NCBI GenBank assembly: GCA_018053185.1
Contig: JAGPLX010000001.1
Coordinates: 21,872-85,871, forward strand
DNA length: 64,000 nucleotides
Direction of reading: 5' to 3'
From: Syntrophobacteraceae bacterium
GTDB lineage: Bacteria > Desulfobacterota > Syntrophobacteria > Syntrophobacterales > Syntrophobacteraceae
The notes beneath the pieces are model-generated. The model did no database searches. It had not been told where the DNA came from and was given only the letters and a program-made list of their open reading frames with translations. Within the stretch, counting starts at the first letter, position 1, and each line of letters starts with the position of its first letter. This document shows, one piece after another, positions 50,270 through 58,576 of the stretch. The position numbers and the translations under genes were made by a program.

Positions 50270-50989
50270 CTAATGGGCGTGCTCGATGGCTCCCGCAAAG
50301 TACATCATGGACAGCAAACAGAAAATAAACGCCTGAATGAACCCGGTAAAGAGACCCAGAACCATCATGGGGAGCGGTGCAAGGTAAACCCCCGCCAGGA
50401 AAAATAGAATGGCCAACACCAGCTCCTCCCCGAAAATATTGCCGAAAAGACGGATGGAGAGGCTCAGTACTCGGGCCAGGTGTCCGATGATCTCGATGGG
50501 CATGATCAGGGGAGTCAACCACCACACCGGTCCCATGAAATGCTTGACATATTTCATTCCATGGAACTTCACCCCGATCACGTGGGTGAACACCACCACG
50601 ATGAGGGCCATGGCACCCGTCGTGTTGATATTGGCCGTGGGAGAGAAGAAACCCGGAATCATCCCCAGGTAATTACTCAGAAGGATGAACATTCCCAAGG
50701 TCGCAATGAGAGGAAACACAAACCGGCCTTCCTCCCCGGTCACCCCGACCATGAAATCCTCGATCCCCGTAATCACCACCTCAAAGAAGTTCTGGCCCTT
50801 TTCGGGGACCACTTTCAGGGTGCTCGTGGCCAGCTTGCCCAGAATCAGCAACAGGATCATCACGACCCAGGCGTAGGTAACGTGGGGTTGAAGCAGGAAA
50901 TCCATAAAACTTTTCGCCTCGTCGGCTCCCACCACATGAAACCCCAGTTTTTCCAAGATAAGATTCAAAAACAGAATTGGGTGTTCCAT
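50270..50989 (-). CDS. atpB: ATP synthase Fo subunit a
   Basis: This stator subunit forms the ion half-channels next to the c-ring. It has 239 residues with about five to six membrane helices. The essential Arg is in [15 protein letters not shown] (Arg180), and the C-terminus [20 protein letters not shown] is the family signature. It starts at ATG 50989, three bases from the atpI stop, and lies 94 bases before atpE. The F1 genes and subunit b are not here, so the ATP synthase is encoded in at least two loci. Confidence 0.96.
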   Translation of the reverse strand: MEHPILFLNLILEKLGFHVVGADEAKSFMDFLLQPHVTYAWVVMILLLILGKLATSTLKVVPEKGQNFFEVVITGIEDFMVGVTGEEGRFVFPLIATLGMFILLSNYLGMIPGFFSPTANINTTGAMALIVVVFTHVIGVKFHGMKYVKHFMGPVWWLTPLIMPIEIIGHLARVLSLSIRLFGNIFGEELVLAILFFLAGVYLAPLPMMVLGLFTGFIQAFIFCLLSMMYFAGAIEHAH

Positions 50990-50992
50990 AGG

Positions 50993-51364
50993 TCAGTCAT
51001 CCCCCCTTTTCGACATCATCGCCAATAGTTCTCCGCCTCCAACCAATACAATGCTCACCATGACCACCGACAATCCCACCAGGAGGGGAACCGGTTCCGT
51101 CCACCCGTACGCCGTCACCAAAAAGACGATAAACAGCATCCCCAAAAAACGAAGATAGTAGGAAACAAACAGCCTCCCTTTGGTCGGCAGCCTTCCGGGT
51201 CTCGTTAAAGCCCTCCTGAGCTGCCACTTGAGGAACTGGAAGCTGAGTGTTGCAATGGCTCCACCCACCAACACCGCCAAGGCTGCATGCCGCGAAAAGA
51301 GTAACCACGCCGCTGGCGGAAGCACCGCCAGCAAAGCCGCATTCACCCCCTCAATACGCCGCAA
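50993..51364 (-). CDS. atpI: ATP synthase subunit I (AtpI-like)
   Basis: This is a small membrane protein of about 123 residues with four hydrophobic segments (ALLAVLPPAAWLLFS, ALAVLVGGAIATLSFQFL, FLGMLFIVFLVTAYG, PLLVGLSVVMVSIVLVG). It resembles AtpI, a c-ring assembly or magnesium-uptake factor of ATP synthase operons. The start is uncertain. TTG 51364 and GTG 51346 lack good ribosome-binding sites, whereas GAGGGGG lies eight bases before an in-frame ATC at 51379. The end of a 14-codon ATG frame (51387-51343) overlaps the GTG. It lies between atpZ and atpB, three bases before atpB. Confidence 0.8.
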   Translation of the reverse strand: MRRIEGVNAALLAVLPPAAWLLFSRHAALAVLVGGAIATLSFQFLKWQLRRALTRPGRLPTKGRLFVSYYLRFLGMLFIVFLVTAYGWTEPVPLLVGLSVVMVSIVLVGGGELLAMMSKRGDD

Positions 51365-51413
51365 CAGTCTTTCTTCGATCTGCCCATCCCCCTCAAACCA
51401 ACTCTGGCCCGCC

Positions 51414-51635
51414 CTATTGGTCTTTCTGACGATCCCTGGCGAAACGGTAATAATTGAGAAATCCGGCGACGACTCCAAAAACCATGAAGACAAGCGCCAA
51501 CCAAGGAAAGGTCCCGAGCCACGAATCCAGCCACACGCCAATGGCCAGACCAATGAAGATCGCAAGGGCAACCTGAAACCCGAGGGTGCTGGCCATGGCC
51601 AGCTGCCGCAAATACTTTTTGGTCTCTTCTTTCAT
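51414..51635 (-). CDS. atpZ: AtpZ/AtpI family protein of the ATP synthase operon
   Basis: The product has 73 residues with two membrane helices (TLGFQVALAIFIGLAIGVWL and LALVFMVFGVVAGFLNYYRF) joined by a short loop with DSWLGTFPW. This is the pattern of the small ATPase gene-1/AtpZ family found first in many atp operons, thought to help ring assembly or cation supply. ATG 51635 has only a weak ribosome-binding site (GAAG). The atp promoter lies 30-58 bases upstream. Confidence 0.85.
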   Translation of the reverse strand: MKEETKKYLRQLAMASTLGFQVALAIFIGLAIGVWLDSWLGTFPWLALVFMVFGVVAGFLNYYRFARDRQKDQ

Positions 51636-51664
51636 GGGGCAACTTCGTGTAAATGTTCACAGAG

Positions 51665-51693
51665 TTCGTAGCACAGGGGTCTTTTTGAGTCAA
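51665..51693 (-). promoter_or_regulatory. Promoter of the atpZ-atpI-atpB-atpE operon
   Basis: On the minus strand TTGACT (51693-51688), 17 bases, then TACGAA (51670-51665) sits between the hemL stop and ATG 51635. It separates atp transcription from hemL. Confidence 0.6.
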
Positions 51694-51709
51694 TGCTTTT
51701 TTTCTCGAC

Positions 51710-53011
51710 TCAGGGGGTTGAAAGCTTGCGAATCTGCATAAATGCTTGGCCTGCCGCCTCTATTGTGCAATCAAGATCCTTTTTCTCATGAGCCAGGCTC
51801 AGAAAAAAGGCTTCAAACTGGGAAGGAGCCAGGTAGATTCCCCTCTTCAGCATTTCCCGAAAAAATACGCCGTAGGCCTGGGTGTCGGACTTCAACGCAG
51901 TCTCCAGATCGGAGACGGGATGATTCGTGAAGAAGCCGCTGCCCATGGATCCAAGGACATTCATGGTCATGGAAACGCCGGCGGCGGCGGCGGCACTCTT
52001 AAGACCCGAAACCAGGTAGGCGGTCTTTTCCGACAACTCTTCGTACACTCCGGGACGACTCAAGGCTTCCAGGGTGGCGAGTCCCGCACTCATGGCCAGG
52101 GGATTTCCGGAAAGAGTCCCCGCTTGATAGACATCTCCCGCAGGAGCCATTTTCATCATGATCTCCCGCTTTCCTCCGTAGGCCCCCACCGGCATCCCAC
52201 CACCGATGATTTTTCCCAGACATGTCAGGTCCGGCATGACCCCGAAAATCCTTTGAGCTCCCCCGGGCGCCAGGCGGAAACCCGTGATGACTTCATCAAA
52301 CACGAGAAGCGCCCCATACTCATCGCAGATTCCTCGAAGACCCGGCAAAAAATCCGCATCGGGCAACACTACCCCCATATTGGCGGCAACAGGTTCGAGA
52401 ATAATGGCAGCCACCTGCCCCCCTACCTGCTTCATCACTTTTTCCACTTCATCCAGATGGTTGTATGAGAGGGAAATGGTGTGTTGGACGATCTCTTCCG
52501 GAATGCCGGGGCTTCCGGGAATCCCCAATGTCGTCAGCCCCGATCCTGACCGCACCAGCAAGGTATCTCCATGGCCATGATAGCATCCATCGAACTTGAT
52601 GATCTTCTTCCTTCCCGTGAACCCTCGCGCCACTCGTACGGCACTCATGGTTGCCTCGGTTCCGGAATTGACCATGCGCACCATTTCCACGGATGGGACC
52701 ATTTCCACCACTTTTTGGGCCATCTCGATTTCCAACCGGGTGGGAATCCCGTAGGAGGTTCCGTTCTCCGCCGCTCTCTGAACGGCTCCGATGACGGAAG
52801 GATGAGCATGGCCGAGGATCAGTGGCCCCCAGGAACCGACATAGTCAATGTACTCGTTCCCGTCTTCATCCCAAATCCGACATCCTTCTCCTTTTCGAAC
52901 GAAAATCGGGTGAGTTCCAACGGCTCGAGCAGACCGAACCGGACTGTTGACCCCGCCGGGGATCCATTTCTGAGCTTCCTCGTACAATGCCCTCGAACGA
53001 TTCCATCCCAT
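51710..53011 (-). CDS. hemL: Glutamate-1-semialdehyde 2,1-aminomutase
   Basis: This PLP enzyme makes 5-aminolevulinate from the GluTR product. It has 433 residues. The PLP lysine is in [15 protein letters not shown], and [30 protein letters not shown] and [12 protein letters not shown] are all present. ATG 53011 gives the family N-terminus [20 protein letters not shown] with GAGAGGG upstream; the frame is open to 53149 without similarity. Its partner hemA lies 15 kb away on the other strand. 147 bases separate it from rng upstream, so it is probably part of that minus-strand operon. Confidence 0.96.
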   Translation of the reverse strand: MGWNRSRALYEEAQKWIPGGVNSPVRSARAVGTHPIFVRKGEGCRIWDEDGNEYIDYVGSWGPLILGHAHPSVIGAVQRAAENGTSYGIPTRLEIEMAQKVVEMVPSVEMVRMVNSGTEATMSAVRVARGFTGRKKIIKFDGCYHGHGDTLLVRSGSGLTTLGIPGSPGIPEEIVQHTISLSYNHLDEVEKVMKQVGGQVAAIILEPVAANMGVVLPDADFLPGLRGICDEYGALLVFDEVITGFRLAPGGAQRIFGVMPDLTCLGKIIGGGMPVGAYGGKREIMMKMAPAGDVYQAGTLSGNPLAMSAGLATLEALSRPGVYEELSEKTAYLVSGLKSAAAAAGVSMTMNVLGSMGSGFFTNHPVSDLETALKSDTQAYGVFFREMLKRGIYLAPSQFEAFFLSLAHEKKDLDCTIEAAGQAFMQIRKLSTP

Positions 53012-53158
53012 GGATTGACCCTCTCTCTCCGCTTGGACCGTGCGGGAGCTCCAAGATCCCGTACGGCCTTGGAAACACCTTTCTTCATCCCCTCGTCGCC
53101 CCCGGTCATTCGGAACGCCAAGGAGAGCCCCAAAAATGAGCTCCCTCACCTCTCCGGA

Positions 53159-54706
53159 TCAAGCTTCGAGGGGGATGATTTCGTATTGCTCCAGATGAAC
53201 GGTCGCGTCCCCTTTTACCTCTATCCGCGCATGCAGCATCTCCTCCAGGCGATCCAGCTGCCCGCTCTCTTCGTCGCAGAACCGCGCGGCGACCTGGGGA
53301 TGCACCGTCACCAGGATGTTCTTTCCGAAAAATTCCGGCCGTTCCCGCTCGAGTTCCCTGAGGATCTCGTAGCAGACGGTCTGAGTCGACTTCAAATGCC
53401 CTTCCCCTTCACAATAGAAGCAGGGTTCGCATAGAGTCCGTCCGATACTCTCCTTGGTGCGCTTTCGGGTCATTTCGATGAGACCCAGCTCCGACATATG
53501 CAGAATGTTGGTCTTGCTCTTGTCTTTGCGTACCGCTTCCTTCAGAGCGCTGAACACCTTCTCTCGATTGCCTTCTTTGTCCATATCGATAAAATCGATG
53601 ATGATGATTCCGCCGATATTGCGCAGTCTCAGCTGGTACGCGATTTCCTTGACCGCCTCCAGGTTGGTCTTGAGGATCGTCTCCTCGAGATTTCGTTTGC
53701 CCACGTATCGCCCTGTATTGACATCAATGGCCGTGAGGGCTTCCGTCATCTCGATGACAATGTAACCCCCCGATTTAAGCCATATTTTTCGGCTGAGTGC
53801 CCTCTGTACCTCCATTTCGATCCCGTAAGAGTCGAAAATGGGCTCTTCCCCCTGGTAGAGCTCCACCGAGCTTTTGAGGGAAGGCATGAAGGTCTCGATA
53901 AAACTCACCACCCGGTGGTACTCTGCCTCCGAATCTATGATCAATCGGTCGACCTCCATGGTGAAAAGATCCCTCACGGCACGCAGAGTCACATCCAGTT
54001 CCTGGTAGACCAGGGAAGGCACGGAAGCGTGTTCGGAGCGGCGTTGGATGTTTTGCCAGAGTTTCAGGAGGAAATCCATTTCGGCCTGGAGCTTTTCGGA
54101 TTCAGCTCCATCGGAGGCGGTTCGCACGATAAAACCGCAGCGGGGAGGACGAATGGTGCTCATGAGTTCTCTCAGCCGTTTTCGCTCCTTCTCGTTTTCG
54201 ATGCGTCTGGAGACTCCAATATGATCCATCGTGGGCATGAGGACCAGATGTCGACCGGGCAGGGTGATGTGAGTGGTGATCCTGGCTCCTTTGTGCCCGA
54301 TGGGCTCCTTGGCCACCTGGACCAGGATTTCCTGCCCCTCCTGGAGCCGATCTTCGATGGGTATGGGCTCGCAGGGGACGGCCGTTTCCGGGTTCTCGTT
54401 GAATTCGGGCTCCGCAACCTCCATGATCTCGTCGGCCTGCCCATCCCCCTCTAAAAACAGCCGCCCCATGTCCCCCAGGGGATGGTGAACATCGCTCACG
54501 TACAAAAACGCGGCCTTCTCGAGGTTGATGTCCACAAAAGCGGCCTGCATGCCGGGCAGCACACGAACGACTCGACCCTTGTAAATGTTTCCTGCGATTC
54601 CCCGATCGGAGTTCCTTTCCACATACAGCTCGGCAACCTGACCATTTTCCACGAGAGCCACACGAGTCTCGTAGAAATTGGCATTAATGATGAGCTCCGC
54701 GGACAT
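53159..54706 (-). CDS. rng: Ribonuclease G (Rne/Rng family)
   Basis: This endoribonuclease matures rRNA and starts mRNA decay. It has 515 residues with an S1 domain (GNIYKGRVVRVLPGMQAAFV) that contains an acidic insertion, the catalytic region with TAIDVNTGRYVGKRNLEETI and GGIIIIDFIDM, and the zinc-link CEPCFYCEGEG. It lacks the long C-terminal scaffold of RNase E, so RNase G is the better name. ATG 54706 has GGGAG six bases upstream and overlaps the radical-SAM gene by 23 bases. RNase J is encoded at 39585. Confidence 0.95.
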   Translation of the reverse strand: MSAELIINANFYETRVALVENGQVAELYVERNSDRGIAGNIYKGRVVRVLPGMQAAFVDINLEKAAFLYVSDVHHPLGDMGRLFLEGDGQADEIMEVAEPEFNENPETAVPCEPIPIEDRLQEGQEILVQVAKEPIGHKGARITTHITLPGRHLVLMPTMDHIGVSRRIENEKERKRLRELMSTIRPPRCGFIVRTASDGAESEKLQAEMDFLLKLWQNIQRRSEHASVPSLVYQELDVTLRAVRDLFTMEVDRLIIDSEAEYHRVVSFIETFMPSLKSSVELYQGEEPIFDSYGIEMEVQRALSRKIWLKSGGYIVIEMTEALTAIDVNTGRYVGKRNLEETILKTNLEAVKEIAYQLRLRNIGGIIIIDFIDMDKEGNREKVFSALKEAVRKDKSKTNILHMSELGLIEMTRKRTKESIGRTLCEPCFYCEGEGHLKSTQTVCYEILRELERERPEFFGKNILVTVHPQVAARFCDEESGQLDRLEEMLHARIEVKGDATVHLEQYEIIPLEA

Positions 54707-57218
54707 CCTCGTCTCCCTTTGTATCTTCCATGAGCTCCAAGGCAACCTTGCGTATGAGGCAGTCCGAGAATTTGCGGGGAGGTTCCCTCAGAAGCTGCTG
54801 CAAGACTGCGTTGGGTCGAAAACAAGCTTGGGCTTCCTCGTAGAGGTCCATCTCCAAGGAGCTGTCACCCCTGGGTCGCACATCCAGCAAAATCTCACCC
54901 AACTTCGCCCGGACCTCACCTCGCTTGGTCTTCTTGACCAGAACCTCTTCCCGATGCTTTGCCCAGGACTGGCAAAGACTCTTCACCTCCCACGAACTCA
55001 AGCCCTCGATGATGTAGGTTTCTTTCCAGGCCTTGGGCTTTGGTTCCGGCAGAGGCGCAGGAGCCACCTCTTCTACTTTGAGCCCTCGGGGCAAGGCACG
55101 GTTCAGGCACTGCTGAATCCACGCCGGGTCATGTTCCCCGACGAGAGTCAGCCGGGCCTCCTCCACGAGACTCTCGAAACCCAGGGGCAGAGCACCGCTG
55201 AAAGAGAGCTTCATGTGAGGGTGGAACCCTTGACTGTATGCCGCCGGCAAACCACTCCTGCGGATGGCCCGCCGGAAGCTCCGGCCAATCTCGAGCTGTC
55301 CGAAGAACCTCGCCACACCCGTCTTGCTGTATCGCAGGAGGTAGGCTTTTTCCGCCCCCTCCCCTGCCGGATGCCGAGGATGGGACCGAGAGAGAAGGGG
55401 GGGATCTTTGTGAAGCTCGGGGCGGACCCTTTGATGATCGCACACCCCACAGGAACTGCACCCGTGCCGGCGACAGTCGGAAGTATACTCTCCCCTGCAG
55501 GCACGCAGGTATTCTTCCCACAAATACTCTTTATCCACCCGGGCAGACAGGTGATCCCATGGAAGAACCTCATGGAGCGGCCTCTGCCTCTGGGAGTAAA
55601 AGGACGGGGACAATCCGCTTTCCTGGAAGGCCTGTTCCCAGAGGTCGGGTCGGAACGCTTCCGACCAGCCGTCGAAACGGGCGCCCAATCTCCAGGCCCG
55701 AAACAAAACTTCTCCCATTCTGCGGTCTCCCCTGGCGAACGCTGCCTCCAGCAGGCTCTGGTCCGGCTGATTCCAACGCACATGGATGCCGGGACGTCGC
55801 AGTCTCGCCTTCACACTTTCCACCCGATCCTGCATCTCGTCCCGCGAAACCTGTCCCACCCACTGAAATGGAGTGAACGGCTTGGGAACGAAGGTGGCAA
55901 GGGATATGTTGATAGACGACCTGGAAGGCTTTGCGAGCTTCCAGACCTCGAGGCAAAGCTTCACCAGGGCATTCAGATCTTCCTCGGTTTCCGTGGGAAG
56001 ACCGACCATGAAGTAGAGTTTCAGGAGCCGCCATCCCAACCCGAAGGCAGCCTCCGCGGTGGACAACAGGTCTTGATCGGAAATATCCTTGTTGATCACC
56101 TGCCTCATGCGCTCGCTTCCGGCCTCGGGGGCAAGAGTGAACCCTGTCTTTCGGACCCTTCGGATCAACTCCATGAGCTCCGGGGTCAAGGTACCCACCC
56201 GCATGGAAGGCAGCGAGACCGCCACCTTCTCTTCCGAAAACCGCTCCATCAAGCCTGCCAGCAAGGGGACAATCTGGCAGTAGTCTCCGGTGCTCAGGGA
56301 CAAAACCGAGATCTCCTCATAGCCGCTGTGAGCCAGGGCTTCCGCGGCTTTTTCCAAGACAACCCGCGGATCCCGTTCCCGAACCGGCCGGTAGATGAAA
56401 CCCGCCTGGCAGAAGCGGCAGCCGCGAGTACAACCCCTGGCGATCTCGATGCTGAGCCGATTGTGGACAATGTCGATCATGGGAACCAGGGGCAAAACTG
56501 GAATGGGAGAATGAGCATCCAGGTCCTGGATGAACCGTTTCCTGATAAACGTGTGGAAGGGGTATCGGGGCTTCAGGCTCTCGATGGTTCCATCGGGATA
56601 ATAGGAATCGTCAAAAAAGGAAGGAACGTACACCCCTTCCACCCTTGAGATTTGTTGCAGAAATTCCAGGCGGGTGGCCCGGGAGGTTTTCCAGGCGCGA
56701 AAGATTTCCACGATTTCCAACAGGACTTCTTCGGCCTCTCCCAGCACCACGAAATCAAAGACTCGGGCCAAGGGTTCCGGGTTGTACGCGCACGGCCCTC
56801 CCCCCACCACCCAGGGCATCGCCTCTCCGCGATCCATAGATGCCAGGGGAATTCCCGCCAGATCCAGTATGGTCAGGATGTTCGTGTAACTGAGCTCGTA
56901 TTGAAGACTGAATCCCACGAAGTCGAAACGGTCCAGAGGTTTCCCCGACTCGATGCCTCGAAGGGGTTCCCCCGCTTCCCGAAGCCTGGCTTCAAAATCG
57001 GGCCAGGGCGCATAAACCCGATCCGCAACGACCCCTTCCATCCGGTTCAACAGATGATAGAGAAGCCGCAGTCCCAAATGGCTCAATCCCACCTCGTATA
57101 CATCGGGAAAGGCCAACACAAAGCGGGTCGATGCCTCCTCGAAGTCCTTTCGATAGGCGTTGACCTCGCTGCAAAGGTAGCGGCCGGGCTTGGCCACATC
57201 GAACAGGAGCCTCTCCAT
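54684..57218 (-). CDS. Fused B12-binding/radical-SAM protein and DUF2344 protein
   Basis: The product has 844 residues. It belongs to the radical-SAM family, usually found next to rng, that has an N-terminal cobalamin-binding-like domain (KPGRYLCSEVNAYRKDFEEA, then GLSHLGLRLLYHLL). The CxxxCxxC cluster motif ARGCTRGCRFCQAG lies near residue 303. A Cys-rich joint (CRRHGCSSCGVC) precedes a C-terminal DUF2344 domain (YLLRYSKTGVARFFGQLEIG). In many Firmicutes these are two adjacent genes; here they are one. The start at 57218 is chosen by family alignment; the frame is open far upstream into the cysteine desulfurase. Its substrate is unknown; tRNA or rRNA modification is a guess. Confidence 0.85.
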   Translation of the reverse strand: MERLLFDVAKPGRYLCSEVNAYRKDFEEASTRFVLAFPDVYEVGLSHLGLRLLYHLLNRMEGVVADRVYAPWPDFEARLREAGEPLRGIESGKPLDRFDFVGFSLQYELSYTNILTILDLAGIPLASMDRGEAMPWVVGGGPCAYNPEPLARVFDFVVLGEAEEVLLEIVEIFRAWKTSRATRLEFLQQISRVEGVYVPSFFDDSYYPDGTIESLKPRYPFHTFIRKRFIQDLDAHSPIPVLPLVPMIDIVHNRLSIEIARGCTRGCRFCQAGFIYRPVRERDPRVVLEKAAEALAHSGYEEISVLSLSTGDYCQIVPLLAGLMERFSEEKVAVSLPSMRVGTLTPELMELIRRVRKTGFTLAPEAGSERMRQVINKDISDQDLLSTAEAAFGLGWRLLKLYFMVGLPTETEEDLNALVKLCLEVWKLAKPSRSSINISLATFVPKPFTPFQWVGQVSRDEMQDRVESVKARLRRPGIHVRWNQPDQSLLEAAFARGDRRMGEVLFRAWRLGARFDGWSEAFRPDLWEQAFQESGLSPSFYSQRQRPLHEVLPWDHLSARVDKEYLWEEYLRACRGEYTSDCRRHGCSSCGVCDHQRVRPELHKDPPLLSRSHPRHPAGEGAEKAYLLRYSKTGVARFFGQLEIGRSFRRAIRRSGLPAAYSQGFHPHMKLSFSGALPLGFESLVEEARLTLVGEHDPAWIQQCLNRALPRGLKVEEVAPAPLPEPKPKAWKETYIIEGLSSWEVKSLCQSWAKHREEVLVKKTKRGEVRAKLGEILLDVRPRGDSSLEMDLYEEAQACFRPNAVLQQLLREPPRKFSDCLIRKVALELMEDTKGDEDVRGAHH

Positions 57219-57267
57219 CAGGGGCGCATCTTCTCTACGGGCAGAAAGCATTCCTTGCAGTCCGTCA

Positions 57268-58458
57268 TTATTTGGCAGTGCCGCTCGTCTTCCCTCTCTT
57301 GTACAAGGGAGACATGGCTCGCAGCATTTCCACAACCACCTCCAGGGATTCCACGGTCCTGTGGATTTCCTCCCTGGTGTTTCCTTCTCCCATGGTGAAG
57401 AGAAGCGTCCCCAGGGCTCCCGTCCCGAGAACTCCCATAGCCTCGAGCACGTGAGACGCCTTGGCCGTGATGGACATGCAGGCCGATGCCCCCGCGACAC
57501 TGATGCCTCTCATGTCCATGTGCAGCAACAACGCCTCTCCCTCCACGTACCGGAAGGAGACGTTCACCAGGCCCGGAATGTGTTCTACCGGGTGCCCATT
57601 GAACTGGATTTCCTCGATGCGCTCGGAAATCTCGCGGCAAAGCAGAGTCTCCAGCTCCTGTAAAAACCGCATCCGCTGAGTCAGCTTCTCCGAAGCAATC
57701 TCCGCAGCCTTGCCCATGCCCACAATTCCCGCGACGTTCTCGGTGCCTGTCCGCCGTCCGTCCTCCTGGCCTCCACCATGGAACAGAGGCCAGAGTTGCA
57801 CGCCTTTGCGGCAATAGAGGGCTGCAACCCCCTTGGGACCGTAAAACTGGTTGGCGGAAAGACTGAGCAGGTCCACCCCCAGCGTCTTGACGTCCACCGG
57901 GATCCGCCCGGCGGAAGCGACTGCATCGGAGTGCAAAAGAATTCCTTTCTCTCGCGTGTACCGGGCAATTTCCAGCAAGGGCTGAATGGTTCCCACTTCG
58001 TTATTGGCATGCATGATGGACACCAGGACCGTATCCGGCCGCAGAGCCTTGTCCACATCGATGGGATCCACCTGTCCGTAACGATCCACAGGGATCTCGG
58101 TAACCTCGAAGCCAAATCTTTGGAGAGCCTTGGCTGCGTACAGGACCGAGTAATGCTCGATGGAGGACACCACGATGTGTTTTCCCTGGCGAACCCTGCC
58201 CAGGGCAACCCCCTTCACGGCCAGGTTGTTGGACTCCGTACCACACGAGGTGAAGATGACTTCTTCGGGTTCGGCTCCGATAAAGGCAGCCACTTTTTCC
58301 CGGCTTTGAAAGAGGGCATCTTGAGGGATCTCACCTTCCTGATGAATGCTTGCGGGATTCCCGAAGTATTCATTGAGGAACGGCAGCATGGCTTCCACCA
58401 CGGAGGGATCCACCGGAGTTCCCGCAATGTGATCCAGGTAAATACGCTCGCTTCTCAT
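57268..58458 (-). CDS. Cysteine desulfurase (NifS/IscS family)
   Basis: This PLP enzyme releases sulfur from cysteine for Fe-S clusters and thio-modifications. It has 396 residues. The cofactor lysine is in SANQFYGPKGVAALY, the catalytic cysteine in VAGASACMS, and EPEEVIFTSCGTESNNLAVK is typical. The N-terminal motif reads YLDHIAGTP rather than the usual YLDNAATTP. ATG 58458 (or GTG 58461) has GGAGG upstream. No iscU or iscR follows. It lies 49 bases before the radical-SAM gene and probably shares its transcript. Whether it is the housekeeping desulfurase is unknown. Confidence 0.9.
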   Translation of the reverse strand: MRSERIYLDHIAGTPVDPSVVEAMLPFLNEYFGNPASIHQEGEIPQDALFQSREKVAAFIGAEPEEVIFTSCGTESNNLAVKGVALGRVRQGKHIVVSSIEHYSVLYAAKALQRFGFEVTEIPVDRYGQVDPIDVDKALRPDTVLVSIMHANNEVGTIQPLLEIARYTREKGILLHSDAVASAGRIPVDVKTLGVDLLSLSANQFYGPKGVAALYCRKGVQLWPLFHGGGQEDGRRTGTENVAGIVGMGKAAEIASEKLTQRMRFLQELETLLCREISERIEEIQFNGHPVEHIPGLVNVSFRYVEGEALLLHMDMRGISVAGASACMSITAKASHVLEAMGVLGTGALGTLLFTMGEGNTREEIHRTVESLEVVVEMLRAMSPLYKRGKTSGTAK

Positions 58459-58576
58459 CACTGCAACCTCCGTATCCGTCTTCTCATTGGCCGGAAAGGT
58501 GAAAGGCTGAAGAGAAACTTATACTTTCGAGCCCGACACGGGGTCAATGAAAACCTCTAGTACAGCACGGCGCCGA

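Noticed and set aside
54678..56648. 656-codon plus-strand frame opposite the radical-SAM gene
   Set aside because: It is an antisense shadow of a strongly supported gene; composition and lack of motifs argue against coding.
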